Shown here: positions 17,379-24,894 of the stretch, piece after piece
How positions within the stretch are numbered: position 1 is the first letter of the stretch
Layout of the letters: the number at the start of each line of letters is the position of its first letter
Origin: Caulobacter soli
Lineage (GTDB): Bacteria; Pseudomonadota; Alphaproteobacteria; Caulobacterales; Caulobacteraceae
DNA: 64,000 nucleotides
Assembly (NCBI RefSeq): GCF_011045195.1
Contig: NZ_CP049199.1
Span: 1,488,001-1,552,000, forward strand
Direction: 5' to 3'
Made by a program: the position numbers and the translations under genes
Notes under the pieces: model-generated
Database searches by the model: none
What the model saw: only the letters and a program-made list of their open reading frames with translations
Told to the model about the DNA's origin: nothing

Positions 17379-17933
17379 GTGACCGACGTCCGCACCCAGA
17401 AGCAGCGCATGGTGGCTGGCGATCTGTACAGTCCCGTCGATCCGGAGATCATGGCTGATCACGAGGCGGCCGTGGCCTGGATGGGGCGCTACAACGCCCT
17501 GGACCTGCCGCCGTCGGCGCGCCACGCCCTGCTGCGCGAGCGGCTCGCGGAGGTCGGTGATCGCGCCACCATTCGCCCGCCGTTCCACTGCGACTACGGC
17601 TACAACATCGTTATCGGCGAGGGCGTGTTCCTCAACTTCAACTGCGTGATCCTGGACGTCACTAAGGTGACCATCGGGGCGGCCACCACGATCGGACCGC
17701 ACGTCCAGATCTACACCGCCGAGCATCCGCGCGATCCGGTCGAGCGCCGAACGGGCATCGAGTATTCCCGCCCGGTGGTGATCGGCGAGAACGTCTGGAT
17801 CGGCGGCGGCTCGATCATCCTGCCGGGCGTGACGGTGGGCGACGACGCCATCATCGGCGCCGGCAGCGTGGTCACTCGCGACGTGCCCGCGGGCGCGACG
17901 GTGGTGGGCAATCCGGCGCGGGTGCGGGGCTAG
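17379..17933 (+). CDS. maltose/galactoside-type sugar O-acetyltransferase
   Basis: 184 residues of the left-handed beta-helix (hexapeptide) acetyltransferase family, using acetyl-CoA to acetylate a sugar hydroxyl. The N-terminal Mac domain (KQRMVAGDLYSPVDPEIMAD) and hexapeptide coils (IVIGEGVFLNFNCVILD, VTIGAATTIGPHVQIYTAEH, VVIGENVWIGGGSIILPGVT) are clear; the catalytic His is in YTAEHP. The GTG at 17379 is chosen because AAGGAG lies 9 bp upstream and the resulting protein has the normal family length; an ATG at 17349 would add 10 residues. The in vivo sugar acceptor is unknown. Confidence 0.87.
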   Translation: MTDVRTQKQRMVAGDLYSPVDPEIMADHEAAVAWMGRYNALDLPPSARHALLRERLAEVGDRATIRPPFHCDYGYNIVIGEGVFLNFNCVILDVTKVTIGAATTIGPHVQIYTAEHPRDPVERRTGIEYSRPVVIGENVWIGGGSIILPGVTVGDDAIIGAGSVVTRDVPAGATVVGNPARVRG

Positions 17934-17972
17934 GTCTGCCTATCGCTCGACCGGATCGCGGGCCTTGGCCAG

Positions 17973-18500
17973 CTATGGCGCGTCGAACAGCGGCAGCGGC
18001 GCGTCCAACGCCGTCACCGCATCTCCGATCCGCACCGCGCCGCCCTCGATCACCCGCGCGGTGATCCCGCCGTGGCCGCGCACGGCGTTGTAGCCGCCGG
18101 GGCCGAGGATGGCTTCCATGCGGCTGCAGGGATGGCAGTCGTCGGTGGCTTCCAGCACCGCGCCGCCGACCTGGAACCGCCGGTCCTTCAGGGCGCGCAG
18201 ATTGATCCCCGAGACCACCAGGTTGCGGCGCAGGTCGCCCGGCGTCACGTCGCGGTCCAGATAGCCGGCGATCGCCGCCAGATCCTCGGCCTGGATCAGG
18301 GTGACCTGGCGCTTTCCGCCGGGACGGCCCGAATAGTGGTCGCCGATCAGGCCGTTCTCACGGGTGATGTCCGCGACGTCGCATGAAACGAGCGGGGCTT
18401 TGCGCGCGGGTCGCACGCCGATCCAGGTCACGCGGCCCGGCCGGATCGGACCGGCCAGCAGCCGGGCGAGGGGAGAGGCGGGATTCAGTCCGCCGCTCAC
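17973..18500 (-). CDS. MOSC domain protein
   Basis: 175 residues with a MOSC (molybdenum cofactor sulfurase C-terminal) fold over residues ~25-160. The conserved cysteine is in TDDCHPCSRME; nearby motifs are GLIGDHYSGRPGGKRQVTLI and NLVVSGINLRALK. MOSC proteins carry or move sulfur, or bind molybdenum cofactor, as in YiiM and mARC. The GTG start at 18498-18500 overlaps the uvrD stop codon (GTGA), so it is translationally coupled to uvrD, although no functional link between the two is known. Confidence 0.85.
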   Translation of the reverse strand: MSGGLNPASPLARLLAGPIRPGRVTWIGVRPARKAPLVSCDVADITRENGLIGDHYSGRPGGKRQVTLIQAEDLAAIAGYLDRDVTPGDLRRNLVVSGINLRALKDRRFQVGGAVLEATDDCHPCSRMEAILGPGGYNAVRGHGGITARVIEGGAVRIGDAVTALDAPLPLFDAP

Positions 18501-20893
18501 GCCTTCTCCACGAAACTGTCGATCACCTTCTTGTCGCCGGCCTTTTCGAACGCCACGCTAAGCTTGTTACCCTCGACGCTGGTGATCTTGCCGTAGCCAA
18601 ACTTGACGTGGAACACCCGGTCGCCGCGCGAATAGGCGCTAGCCGCCGAACTGGCCGAGACCGCCACCAATCGGCCCTCGCCCTCGATCGGGGCCGACCG
18701 CGCGGCCGAGCCGCCGGCGCGCCAGGTCGGGGTGTTCTTCTCGCCGAAGCCCGAAGCGCGATCCTGGGCCCGCTTCCAGCCAGGGCTGTCATAGCTGCCG
18801 GCGGTGAAGGTGCTGGTCCCCGGATCGTCCCAGCGCGATGACACCGTCTGCTGCATGCCCGGACCGCCGCCGTAATAGCCGGTCTCCGACGCCGCATCGA
18901 CGTGGGCCAGGGGCAGTTCGTCGACGAAGCGGCTCGGCAGCTGCGAGGTCCAGCGGCCATAGACCTGGCGGTTGGCCACGAAACTGATCCGGGCCTCCTC
19001 GCGCGCCCGAGTGATGCCGACATAGGCAAGCCGGCGCTCTTCCTCGAGGCCCTTTTCGCCCTTGTCGTCCATGCTGCGCTGGCTGGGGAACACGCCTTCC
19101 TCCCAGCCGGGCAGGAAGACCAGCGGGAACTCGAGCCCCTTGGCCGAGTGCAGGGTCATGATCCAGACCGCGTCGTCGCCGGCGCCCTTGTCCAGGTCCA
19201 TGACCAGCGACACGTGCTCCAGATAGCTCTCGAGCGTGTCGAAGGCGCTCATCGACTGGACCAGTTCCTTCAGGTTCTCCAACCGGGTCTGGCTGGTGGG
19301 ACCCTTGTCCAGGCGCAGGGCGTCGGTATAGCCGCTCTCCTCCAGCACCGCTTCCATCACCCGCTGGTGCGAGGTGTTGGTGGCCAGGGCCCGCCAGCGG
19401 TCGAGGTCGCGCAGGAAGTTGGAGAGCGCCGTGCGAGTGCGGGCCGGCAGGTCGTCGCTTCCGATGATCACCCGGGCCGCCTCGACGGTGGAGATCCCCT
19501 CCAGCCGGGCGATCTGCAGCAGCTTGGCCACCGAGGTGTCGCCGATGCCGCGCTTGGGCGTGTTGACGATGCGCTCGAAGGCCAGGTCGTCGTCGGGCGA
19601 CTGGATCAGGCGCAGATAGGCGTGGGCGTCGCGGATCTCGGCGCGTTCGAAGAAGCGCGGGCCGCCGACCACCTTGTAGGGGATCTGCAGCATCACGAAG
19701 CGCTCTTCGAAGGCCCGCATCTGGAACGAGGCGCGCACCAGGATGGCCATCTGGCTGTACTTGCGGCCGGCCCGCTTGGCCTTCTCGATCTCGTCGGCGA
19801 CCATCCGGCTCTCGGCCTCGCCGTCCCAGACGCCGCTGACCTTGACCTTCTCGCCGCCCTCGATCTCGGTCCACAGCGTCTTGCCCAGCCGGCTCTTGTT
19901 GGCGTTGATCAGCCCGGCCGCCGCTGCCAGAATGTGCTCGGTGGAGCGGTAGTTGCGCTCCAGCTTGATGACCTTGGCGCCGGGGAAGTCGCGCTCGAAG
20001 CGCAGAATGTTGTCCACCTCGGCCCCGCGCCAACCGTAGATCGACTGGTCGTCGTCGCCCACGCAGCAGACGTTCTGCCGGCCCTGGGCCAGCAGCCGCA
20101 GCCACAGGTACTGGGCGACGTTGGTGTCCTGGTACTCGTCGACCATCACGTACTGGAAACGCCGCTGGAAGTCGGCCAGCACGTCCGGATTGGCCGTGAA
20201 GATGGTGATGTTGTGCAGCAGCAGGTCGCCGAAGTCGCAGGCGTTCAGGATGCGCAGCCGCTCCTGGTACTGGCGGTAGAGGGTGATCCCCCGGCCGTTG
20301 GCGAACTCGTCGGCCTCGCTCTGCGGCACGCGGTCCGGCGTCCAGCCGCGGTTCTTCCAGGTGTCGATCAGGCCGGCCAGGGCGCGCGGCGTCCAGCGCT
20401 TGGCGTCAATGTCGGCGGCTTCGATCAGCTGCTTCAGCAGCCGCTCCTGGTCGTCGGTGTCGATGATCGTGTAGCTGGACTTCAGTCCCACCAGTTCGGC
20501 GTGGCGGCGCAGGATCTGGGCGGCGACCGAGTGGAAGGTGCCCAGCCAGCGCAGGCCCTCGGCCTCGTCGCCGATGATGTGGGTGATCCGCTCGCGCATC
20601 TCGCGGGCGGCCTTGTTGGTGAAGGTGACGACCAGCAGCTCCCAAGGTCGCGCCCGGCCCGTCGCCAGGATGTGGGCCAGGCGGGTGGTCAGCACCCGGG
20701 TCTTGCCGGTGCCGGCCCCCGCGAGCACCAGCACGGGACCCTCGGTCGCCTCGACGGCGGCGCGCTGCTCGGGGTTCAACCCCTCCAGATAGCTCGCCGC
20801 CGGGACCTCGGGTCCGCGGGCGCGGGCCAGGTCGGAGATACGAGGGGCGGGAAGGTCGCCAGGGAAATCAGTCGAGTCGAAGCCTTGAGACAT
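18497..20893 (-). CDS. uvrD: UvrD/PcrA-type DNA helicase II
   Basis: 798 residues from MSQGFDSTDF. Superfamily 1A 3'-5' helicase used in nucleotide-excision and mismatch repair. Walker A AGAGTGKT at 58-65, VMVDEYQDTN (motif II), GDDDQSIYGWRGA (motif III), ITLHSAKGLEFP-type motif (IMTLHSAKGLEFP) and YVGITRAREEA (motif VI) are all present, as is the C-terminal Tudor-like domain that binds RNA polymerase (DRVFHVKFGYGKITSVEGN). The ATG at 20893 gives the usual N terminus; a longer frame to 20911 lacks support. The MOSC gene overlaps its stop. A LexA-like site begins 2 bp upstream of the start. Confidence 0.95.
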   Translation of the reverse strand: MSQGFDSTDFPGDLPAPRISDLARARGPEVPAASYLEGLNPEQRAAVEATEGPVLVLAGAGTGKTRVLTTRLAHILATGRARPWELLVVTFTNKAAREMRERITHIIGDEAEGLRWLGTFHSVAAQILRRHAELVGLKSSYTIIDTDDQERLLKQLIEAADIDAKRWTPRALAGLIDTWKNRGWTPDRVPQSEADEFANGRGITLYRQYQERLRILNACDFGDLLLHNITIFTANPDVLADFQRRFQYVMVDEYQDTNVAQYLWLRLLAQGRQNVCCVGDDDQSIYGWRGAEVDNILRFERDFPGAKVIKLERNYRSTEHILAAAAGLINANKSRLGKTLWTEIEGGEKVKVSGVWDGEAESRMVADEIEKAKRAGRKYSQMAILVRASFQMRAFEERFVMLQIPYKVVGGPRFFERAEIRDAHAYLRLIQSPDDDLAFERIVNTPKRGIGDTSVAKLLQIARLEGISTVEAARVIIGSDDLPARTRTALSNFLRDLDRWRALATNTSHQRVMEAVLEESGYTDALRLDKGPTSQTRLENLKELVQSMSAFDTLESYLEHVSLVMDLDKGAGDDAVWIMTLHSAKGLEFPLVFLPGWEEGVFPSQRSMDDKGEKGLEEERRLAYVGITRAREEARISFVANRQVYGRWTSQLPSRFVDELPLAHVDAASETGYYGGGPGMQQTVSSRWDDPGTSTFTAGSYDSPGWKRAQDRASGFGEKNTPTWRAGGSAARSAPIEGEGRLVAVSASSAASAYSRGDRVFHVKFGYGKITSVEGNKLSVAFEKAGDKKVIDSFVEKA

Positions 20894-20894
20894 G

Positions 20895-20909
20895 GAACAT
20901 ATGTAGCAC
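20895..20909. promoter_or_regulatory. LexA-like site at the uvrD start
   Basis: GAAC-ATATGTA-GCAC, read on the gene strand as GTGC-N7-GTTC, matches seven of eight fixed bases of the GTTC-N7-GTTC LexA box. It sits directly before the uvrD start codon, so repression by occlusion would be possible. Confidence 0.35.
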
Positions 20910-21029
20910 AAAGTTCGCTCGGCTTAAGCCCTCGCGCCTATCCGTCACACCTGCGCGGCGCGGTTGCGTCGGAACCTCGACCCCCACCTCCCGTTTGGTC
21001 CGTGGGGATGGACTTCACAGGAGACGGAC

Positions 21030-21230
21030 GTGGCTGAACAAACCAATACGGGCGGAGGCGGCGGGGCCGGCATGGCGTTCATCGTCGGCGCGCTGGTGGT
21101 GATCGTGGCGGTGATCGCCTACTTCGTGTTCACGGGCGGCATGACCCAGAAGAAGAGTGTCGACATCAAGGTTTCCGCGCCGCAGCTCGACGCGCCCAAG
21201 GTTCCGGACGCGCCCAAGCCGGCGGGCTAG
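21030..21230 (+). CDS. small single-span membrane protein
   Basis: 66 residues from a GTG at 21030 with CAGGAGA upstream. A Gly-rich N terminus (TNTGGGGGAG) precedes one strong membrane segment (MAFIVGALVVIVAVIAYFVF) and a short tail rich in Lys, Pro and Asp (APQLDAPKVPDAPKPAG). The next gene, 11 bp on, encodes another one-span protein with a Pro-rich tail, so the two are likely an operon and may act together at the inner membrane with tails in the periplasm. Function unknown. Confidence 0.7.
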   Translation: MAEQTNTGGGGGAGMAFIVGALVVIVAVIAYFVFTGGMTQKKSVDIKVSAPQLDAPKVPDAPKPAG

Positions 21231-21241
21231 GGGAGGGCGCG

Positions 21242-21478
21242 ATGGCGCGTCATGACGATATCCGGCCGCAGCATGTGGGTGTGGCCGGACTGGCGTTGCT
21301 GGGCGTGCTGCTGCTGATCGCCGCCCTGGTGGTCGGCGGCTGGCGCTCTGGCCTGCTGACCGTGCGGACGACGAATCTGTCGATGCGGCTGCCGGAAGCG
21401 CCGGCCCTGCCTCGGCGAACGCCCAATCCGACGCCGATCCCGCTGCCCAAGCCCGGACCGGGCGTGGCGCAGGGCTAG
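21242..21478 (+). CDS. small single-span membrane protein with proline-rich tail
   Basis: 78 residues: a short cytoplasmic start (MARHDDIRPQHVG), one membrane segment (VAGLALLGVLLLIAALVVGG) and a Pro-rich tail (RRTPNPTPIPLPKPGPG). It follows the previous small membrane gene by 11 bp with GGGAGGGCG as ribosome site, and its last 4 bp overlap the end of the opposite-strand RHH gene. No family recognised. Confidence 0.7.
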   Translation: MARHDDIRPQHVGVAGLALLGVLLLIAALVVGGWRSGLLTVRTTNLSMRLPEAPALPRRTPNPTPIPLPKPGPGVAQG

Positions 21479-21711
21479 ACCGTTCCGGCCTCGCCGGCCT
21501 GAGCATGCATCAGGGCGAACACGCGGCAGGCCGAGGCCAGCGGGCGTTCACCGCGCCCGGCGTCGATGCGCTGGATCAGGGCGGCGATGCTGATCCTGTC
21601 GGCGCCAGCCGCCGCCTGCAGCACGGCCCAGAACTCCGGCTCAAGGGCCAGGGAGGTCGCGTGGCCGGCCAGGTTGATCGAACGCTTCTTCAAACTGCCC
21701 ATCTTGCCCAT
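21475..21711 (-). CDS. ribbon-helix-helix domain protein
   Basis: 78 residues resembling the RHH_4-type family: a beta strand LKKRSINLAGHATSLALEP, then helices EFWAVLQAAAGAD and SIAALIQRID. In this group the RHH fold replaces the usual DNA-binding Arc/MetJ arrangement, and its role is unclear; DNA binding is plausible. It is monocistronic, convergent with the small membrane operon (4-bp overlap) and divergent from the Coq4-like gene, sharing a 103-bp promoter region. Either of two ATGs three codons apart could be used. Confidence 0.7.
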   Translation of the reverse strand: MGKMGSLKKRSINLAGHATSLALEPEFWAVLQAAAGADRISIAALIQRIDAGRGERPLASACRVFALMHAQAGEAGTV

Positions 21712-21814
21712 CCCCTGTTGCTCTTTGATCGCGTCGCAGATCGGGGGTCACCGAACCCTCTTGAATAAAGTTGACGCCATGTCATCTTTAGTGGGTTCAG
21801 CAGGAGCATGCCTT

Positions 21815-22597
21815 ATGATCGCAGCCACGCAAGTGCTCGGTGAGCCAAAGGCCCGGCAACCGATGAAGCGCGGACGTCAGTCGTTCAACCTGCAGCCTTT
21901 GCGGGCGTTTCGGGCCGTCCGGCGCCTGATCGCCGACAAGGAGGACACCGCCCAGGTGTTCGAGATCATGCGCGCCCTGTCGGGTGACGCGATCCCGAAG
22001 GGCTATCGTCGCCTGCTGAGCACGCCCGAGGGCGGTCGCATCGCCTATGAGCGCGACGAGTTCGCCGAGCATCTGTCGGACCCGGCCTGGCTGGCCCAGT
22101 TTGGGCCCGGCACCGTCGGCGCGGCCTATCGCGACTTCATCGCCCCGCGTGGCCTGTCCGCCGAAGGCCTCGCCGAGGAGAGCCGCAAGATCCCCGAGGC
22201 CGACGTCGACGCCGCCCATCCGCTGGCCTGGTACGCGCGCCGGATGCGCGACGTGCACGATGTCTGGCACGTGCTCACCGGCTACGGCACCGACGCCCTG
22301 GGTGAGGTCTGCGTGGTGGCCTTCTCCTACGCCCAGACCCGCAGCCTGGGCTTCGCCGTCATCGCCATGGCCGGCGCGCGTCAGCTCCAGAAGACCCGGC
22401 TGGGCCAGCCCTATGGCAAGGCGGCGATGGAGGCCTGGCGCAACGGACGCTCGGCGGCCTGGCTGCCGGCGGTCGACTATCCGGCCTTGTTCGCCCTGCC
22501 GCTGGACGAGGCCCGCCGCGCCCTGAAAATCGCGCCCAACAGCGCCTATCAGGCCATCCCGTCGCACTACCGGGACCGTTTCGCCCAAGCGGCGTGA
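21815..22597 (+). CDS. Coq4-family ubiquinone biosynthesis protein
   Basis: 260 residues starting MIAATQVLGEPKARQ after CAGGAGC; longer frames upstream run through the neighbouring gene and are rejected. The Coq4 signature HDxxHx11E is complete in HDVWHVLTGYGTDALGE. In eukaryotes Coq4 organises the CoQ complex and carries out oxidative decarboxylation of the ring; bacterial relatives are less studied. GDAIPKGYRRLLSTPEGGR and the C-terminal helices match the family. It is alone, with no other ubi gene in the window. Confidence 0.85.
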   Translation: MIAATQVLGEPKARQPMKRGRQSFNLQPLRAFRAVRRLIADKEDTAQVFEIMRALSGDAIPKGYRRLLSTPEGGRIAYERDEFAEHLSDPAWLAQFGPGTVGAAYRDFIAPRGLSAEGLAEESRKIPEADVDAAHPLAWYARRMRDVHDVWHVLTGYGTDALGEVCVVAFSYAQTRSLGFAVIAMAGARQLQKTRLGQPYGKAAMEAWRNGRSAAWLPAVDYPALFALPLDEARRALKIAPNSAYQAIPSHYRDRFAQAA

Positions 22598-22663
22598 ACG
22601 CCAGGATTTCGAGGCGCCACCCTCTTGGTCGCGGCGGCGAGGCTTGACCTTCTCTGGCGTTCG

Positions 22664-22676
22664 GTAGTTCAACTAC
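22664..22676. promoter_or_regulatory. 13-bp palindrome upstream of modA
   Basis: GTAGTTCAACTAC is a perfect palindrome around a central C and lies 36 bp before the modA ATG, where a repressor would act. It does not match the ModE consensus (CGTTATATN-type). The binding protein is unknown. Confidence 0.3.
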
Positions 22677-22712
22677 ATAACGCGCTGAGCGTCGGTCTCC
22701 GAGAGATTCCTT

Positions 22713-23474
22713 ATGATCACCCGTCGCTTCAAGCTGGTCGGTCTGGCCGTGTTCGGGGCCGCGCTGGCCCTCGGCGCCGCGCCCGCCCTGGCGGCTGACA
22801 CCCAGGTCGCCGTCGCCGCCAACTTCACCGAGCCGGCCAAGGAGATCGCCGCCGCGTTCAAGGCCAAGACCGGCCACACCGCGACGCTCAGCTTCGGATC
22901 CTCGGGTCAGTTCTACACCCAGATGGCCCATGGAGCGCCGTACGAGGTGTTCCTGTCGGCCGACGCCGAGCGGCCCCAGAAAGCCGAGCAGGAAGGCTTG
23001 GCCGTCGCCGGTTCGCGCTTCACCTACGCCATCGGCCGTTTGGTGCTCTATTCCAAGACCCCCGGCCTGGTCGACGCCAAGGGCGCGGTGTTGAAGTCCG
23101 ACAAGTTCGCCAAGCTGTCGATCGCCGATCCGACCGCCGCGCCTTACGGCCTGGCGGCGGTCGAGACGCTGCAGAAGCTGAAGCTCTACGACGCCCTGAC
23201 GCCGAAGATCGTCAAGGGTTCGTCGATCACCCAGGCCTATCAGTACGTGGCCACCGGCAACGCCGAGCTGGGCTTCGTCGCGCTGTCGCAAGTGATCAAC
23301 GAACCAAGCGGCTCGCGCTGGCTGGTGCCGGCCAGTAACCACACGCCGATCGAGCAGCAGGCCGTGTTGCTGAAGACGGGCGAGAAGAACGAGGCGGCCC
23401 TGGCGTTCCTGAAGTTCCTCAAGTCTCCGCCGGCGATCGCCATCATCAAGCGCTACGGCTACGAGGTGCGGTAG
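22713..23474 (+). CDS. modA: ModA-type molybdate ABC transporter substrate-binding protein
   Basis: 253 residues with a signal peptide (residues 1-27, cleavage ALA-AD) and the ModA fold. The oxyanion-binding serines lie in AANFTEPAKE and SFGSSGQFYTQ; IADPTAAPYGLAA, SITQAYQYVATGNAELGFVA and FLKFLKSPPA complete the family pattern. It should bind molybdate or tungstate in the periplasm and pass it to ModBC. No modB or modC follows: the next gene is an opposite-strand LysR regulator whose 3' end overlaps modA by 16 bp. It is therefore an orphan binding protein here. Confidence 0.85.
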   Translation: MITRRFKLVGLAVFGAALALGAAPALAADTQVAVAANFTEPAKEIAAAFKAKTGHTATLSFGSSGQFYTQMAHGAPYEVFLSADAERPQKAEQEGLAVAGSRFTYAIGRLVLYSKTPGLVDAKGAVLKSDKFAKLSIADPTAAPYGLAAVETLQKLKLYDALTPKIVKGSSITQAYQYVATGNAELGFVALSQVINEPSGSRWLVPASNHTPIEQQAVLLKTGEKNEAALAFLKFLKSPPAIAIIKRYGYEVR

Positions 23475-24376
23475 CGCCCGACCAGCGGGTCGGACGCCGC
23501 CTGGTCCAGGATCCAGTCGCGGAAGGCGGCGATCTTGCGCACCCGGCGGCGTTCGGCCGGGTAGGCCAGCCAATAGCCGCCGCCATAGTTGGCGGTGATG
23601 TCGAACGGGGCGATCAGCCGACCCTGGGCGATCTCCTGAGCAAAGAAGATCGGCGAGCCCAGGGCCACGCCCTGGCCGGCCAGAGCCGTGGCCACCTCCA
23701 GCGCCTGGGCGTCGGCCGACAGGCGCGGGGGCGGGTGGTCACCGCGAGCATCGACGCCCGCCGCCTCGAACCACGCCGCCCAGAACTCCGGCGCGCCGAT
23801 GCGTGGCGCGTGCAGGAGATCAGCCGGCGTCGCCAGGCCGCCCAGCCGGGCCAGCAGATCCGGCGTGCACAGCACGGTCTGGGCCGAGGGGATCAGAAAG
23901 TGCGCCTCCATCCCTGGCCAATCGCCGGACCCGGCGCGCAGGGCCAGGTCGAACGGCTCGCGGTGCAGGTCGACGACCCGGCTGGAGGCGTCCAGCCGCA
24001 CGGCGATGCGAGGGTGGGCGATCTGGAAGCCGCCCAGGCGTGGGGCCAGCCAGTGACCGCCGACGCTCTGGACCGTGGTGATCGACAGCACGCCTTCCTC
24101 GGTGTCGACCAGGTCCGACACCGCCGTGCGCAGGACGCTCATCGCCTCGCTGGCGGCGCGCGACAGCCGTTCGCCGGCCGGGGTCAGGGTCACCTCGCGC
24201 GGCAGGCGGACGAACAGCGGCTGGTCCAGGCGCTGCTCCAGGGCCTTCACCTGCCAACTGACGGCGGCCTGGCTGACGCCCAGCTCGTCGGCGGCCCGGG
24301 TGAAGCTCTTCAGGCGCGCGGCCGCCTCGAAGATCCGGATGGCGCTGAGCGGCAGGGTGGCGAGGATGTCTGGCAT
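23459..24376 (-). CDS. LysR-type regulator, GcvA-like
   Basis: 305 residues. The N-terminal winged HTH spans ~8-66 (LSAIRIFEAAARLKSFTRAA, ELGVSQAAVSWQVKALEQRL) and the rest is a periplasmic-binding-like effector domain (VLSITTVQSVGGHWLAPRLG; HREPFDLALRAGSGDWPGME). It is closest in style to GcvA/AmpR-type regulators. Its 3' end overlaps modA by 16 bp in tail-to-tail orientation, and it diverges from the 57-codon gene at 24469. LysR proteins usually control a divergent neighbour, so that small gene is the likeliest local target. Confidence 0.9.
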   Translation of the reverse strand: MPDILATLPLSAIRIFEAAARLKSFTRAADELGVSQAAVSWQVKALEQRLDQPLFVRLPREVTLTPAGERLSRAASEAMSVLRTAVSDLVDTEEGVLSITTVQSVGGHWLAPRLGGFQIAHPRIAVRLDASSRVVDLHREPFDLALRAGSGDWPGMEAHFLIPSAQTVLCTPDLLARLGGLATPADLLHAPRIGAPEFWAAWFEAAGVDARGDHPPPRLSADAQALEVATALAGQGVALGSPIFFAQEIAQGRLIAPFDITANYGGGYWLAYPAERRRVRKIAAFRDWILDQAASDPLVGRYRTS

Positions 24377-24468
24377 AAGTAAGGCTTATGCATACCCAAG
24401 GAGGTCCCGTTTGTCATGCGGCGCTTGAAAGCCGATTTTCCCGTCATGAAAAGCCAGGAAGGGCGATC

Positions 24469-24642
24469 ATGATGGACGAGGCGCTCAAGACCCATAAGGA
24501 AAGCGCGTTCGGCTGGGTTCTGCTGATCCAGGAATGGGTCGCCGCGCGCAAGGCCGCGGTGGCCCGTCGGGCGCGTGAACAGGCCGCCGAAGCCATCCGC
24601 GAGGCGCGGGCCAAGCCGCGCCGCTATCTGGCGCCGCGTTAG
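24469..24642 (+). CDS. small basic protein, function unknown
   Basis: 57 residues from ATG ATG with GGAAGGG upstream; a longer frame from 24388 overlaps the LysR promoter and lacks a ribosome site. The N-terminal half holds a hydrophobic patch (AFGWVLLIQEWVAARKAAV) and the C-terminal half is a basic amphipathic helix (ARRAREQAAEAIREARAKPR). It is divergent from the LysR regulator and may be its target. No family recognised. Confidence 0.55.
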   Translation: MMDEALKTHKESAFGWVLLIQEWVAARKAAVARRAREQAAEAIREARAKPRRYLAPR

Positions 24643-24677
24643 ACGGTGTTGGGGTGGGCGGCCTAGCAGCTTCGAAA

Positions 24678-24698
24678 CCCTCTCTCTAAGAGAGAGGG
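24678..24698. terminator. 21-bp hairpin between convergent genes
   Basis: CCCTCTCTCT and AGAGAGAGGG pair perfectly around one base. It lies between the ends of a plus gene (24642) and a minus gene (24715), so it could end both transcripts, though it lacks a T-run. Similar hairpins occur at 57083 and 63965. Confidence 0.45.
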
Positions 24699-24714
24699 CG
24701 CTAGCATAAACCCC

Positions 24715-24891
24715 TCACTCCTCGCGTTTCGCCCCGTCCAGATCGCGCTTCAGCTTGTCGGCTCGCGCGGCGTCCAGGGTCTTGTCTGCCTTGGTGCGGC
24801 CGAACTTGGCGCGGTTCTCGACGGCCTTGGTCTTGGCGTCGGTCTTGGCCTTGGCCTTGCGGGCCTGGTTCAGGTTGAGGATCTCGGCCAT
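24715..24891 (-). CDS. DUF4169 family protein
   Basis: 58 residues, MAEILNLNQARKAKAKTDAK onward, then ENRAKFGRTKADKT and a basic, helix-rich tail ending GAKREE. This matches the small DUF4169 family of alphaproteobacteria (NLRxARKxKAR and ENRxxFGRTKAE patterns), whose function is unknown. It starts 3 nt after the stop of the DUF6807 gene on the same strand, so the two form an operon. It is highly charged (about one third Lys/Arg), which could mean nucleic-acid contact. Confidence 0.85.
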   Translation of the reverse strand: MAEILNLNQARKAKAKTDAKTKAVENRAKFGRTKADKTLDAARADKLKRDLDGAKREE

Positions 24892-24894
24892 GGC

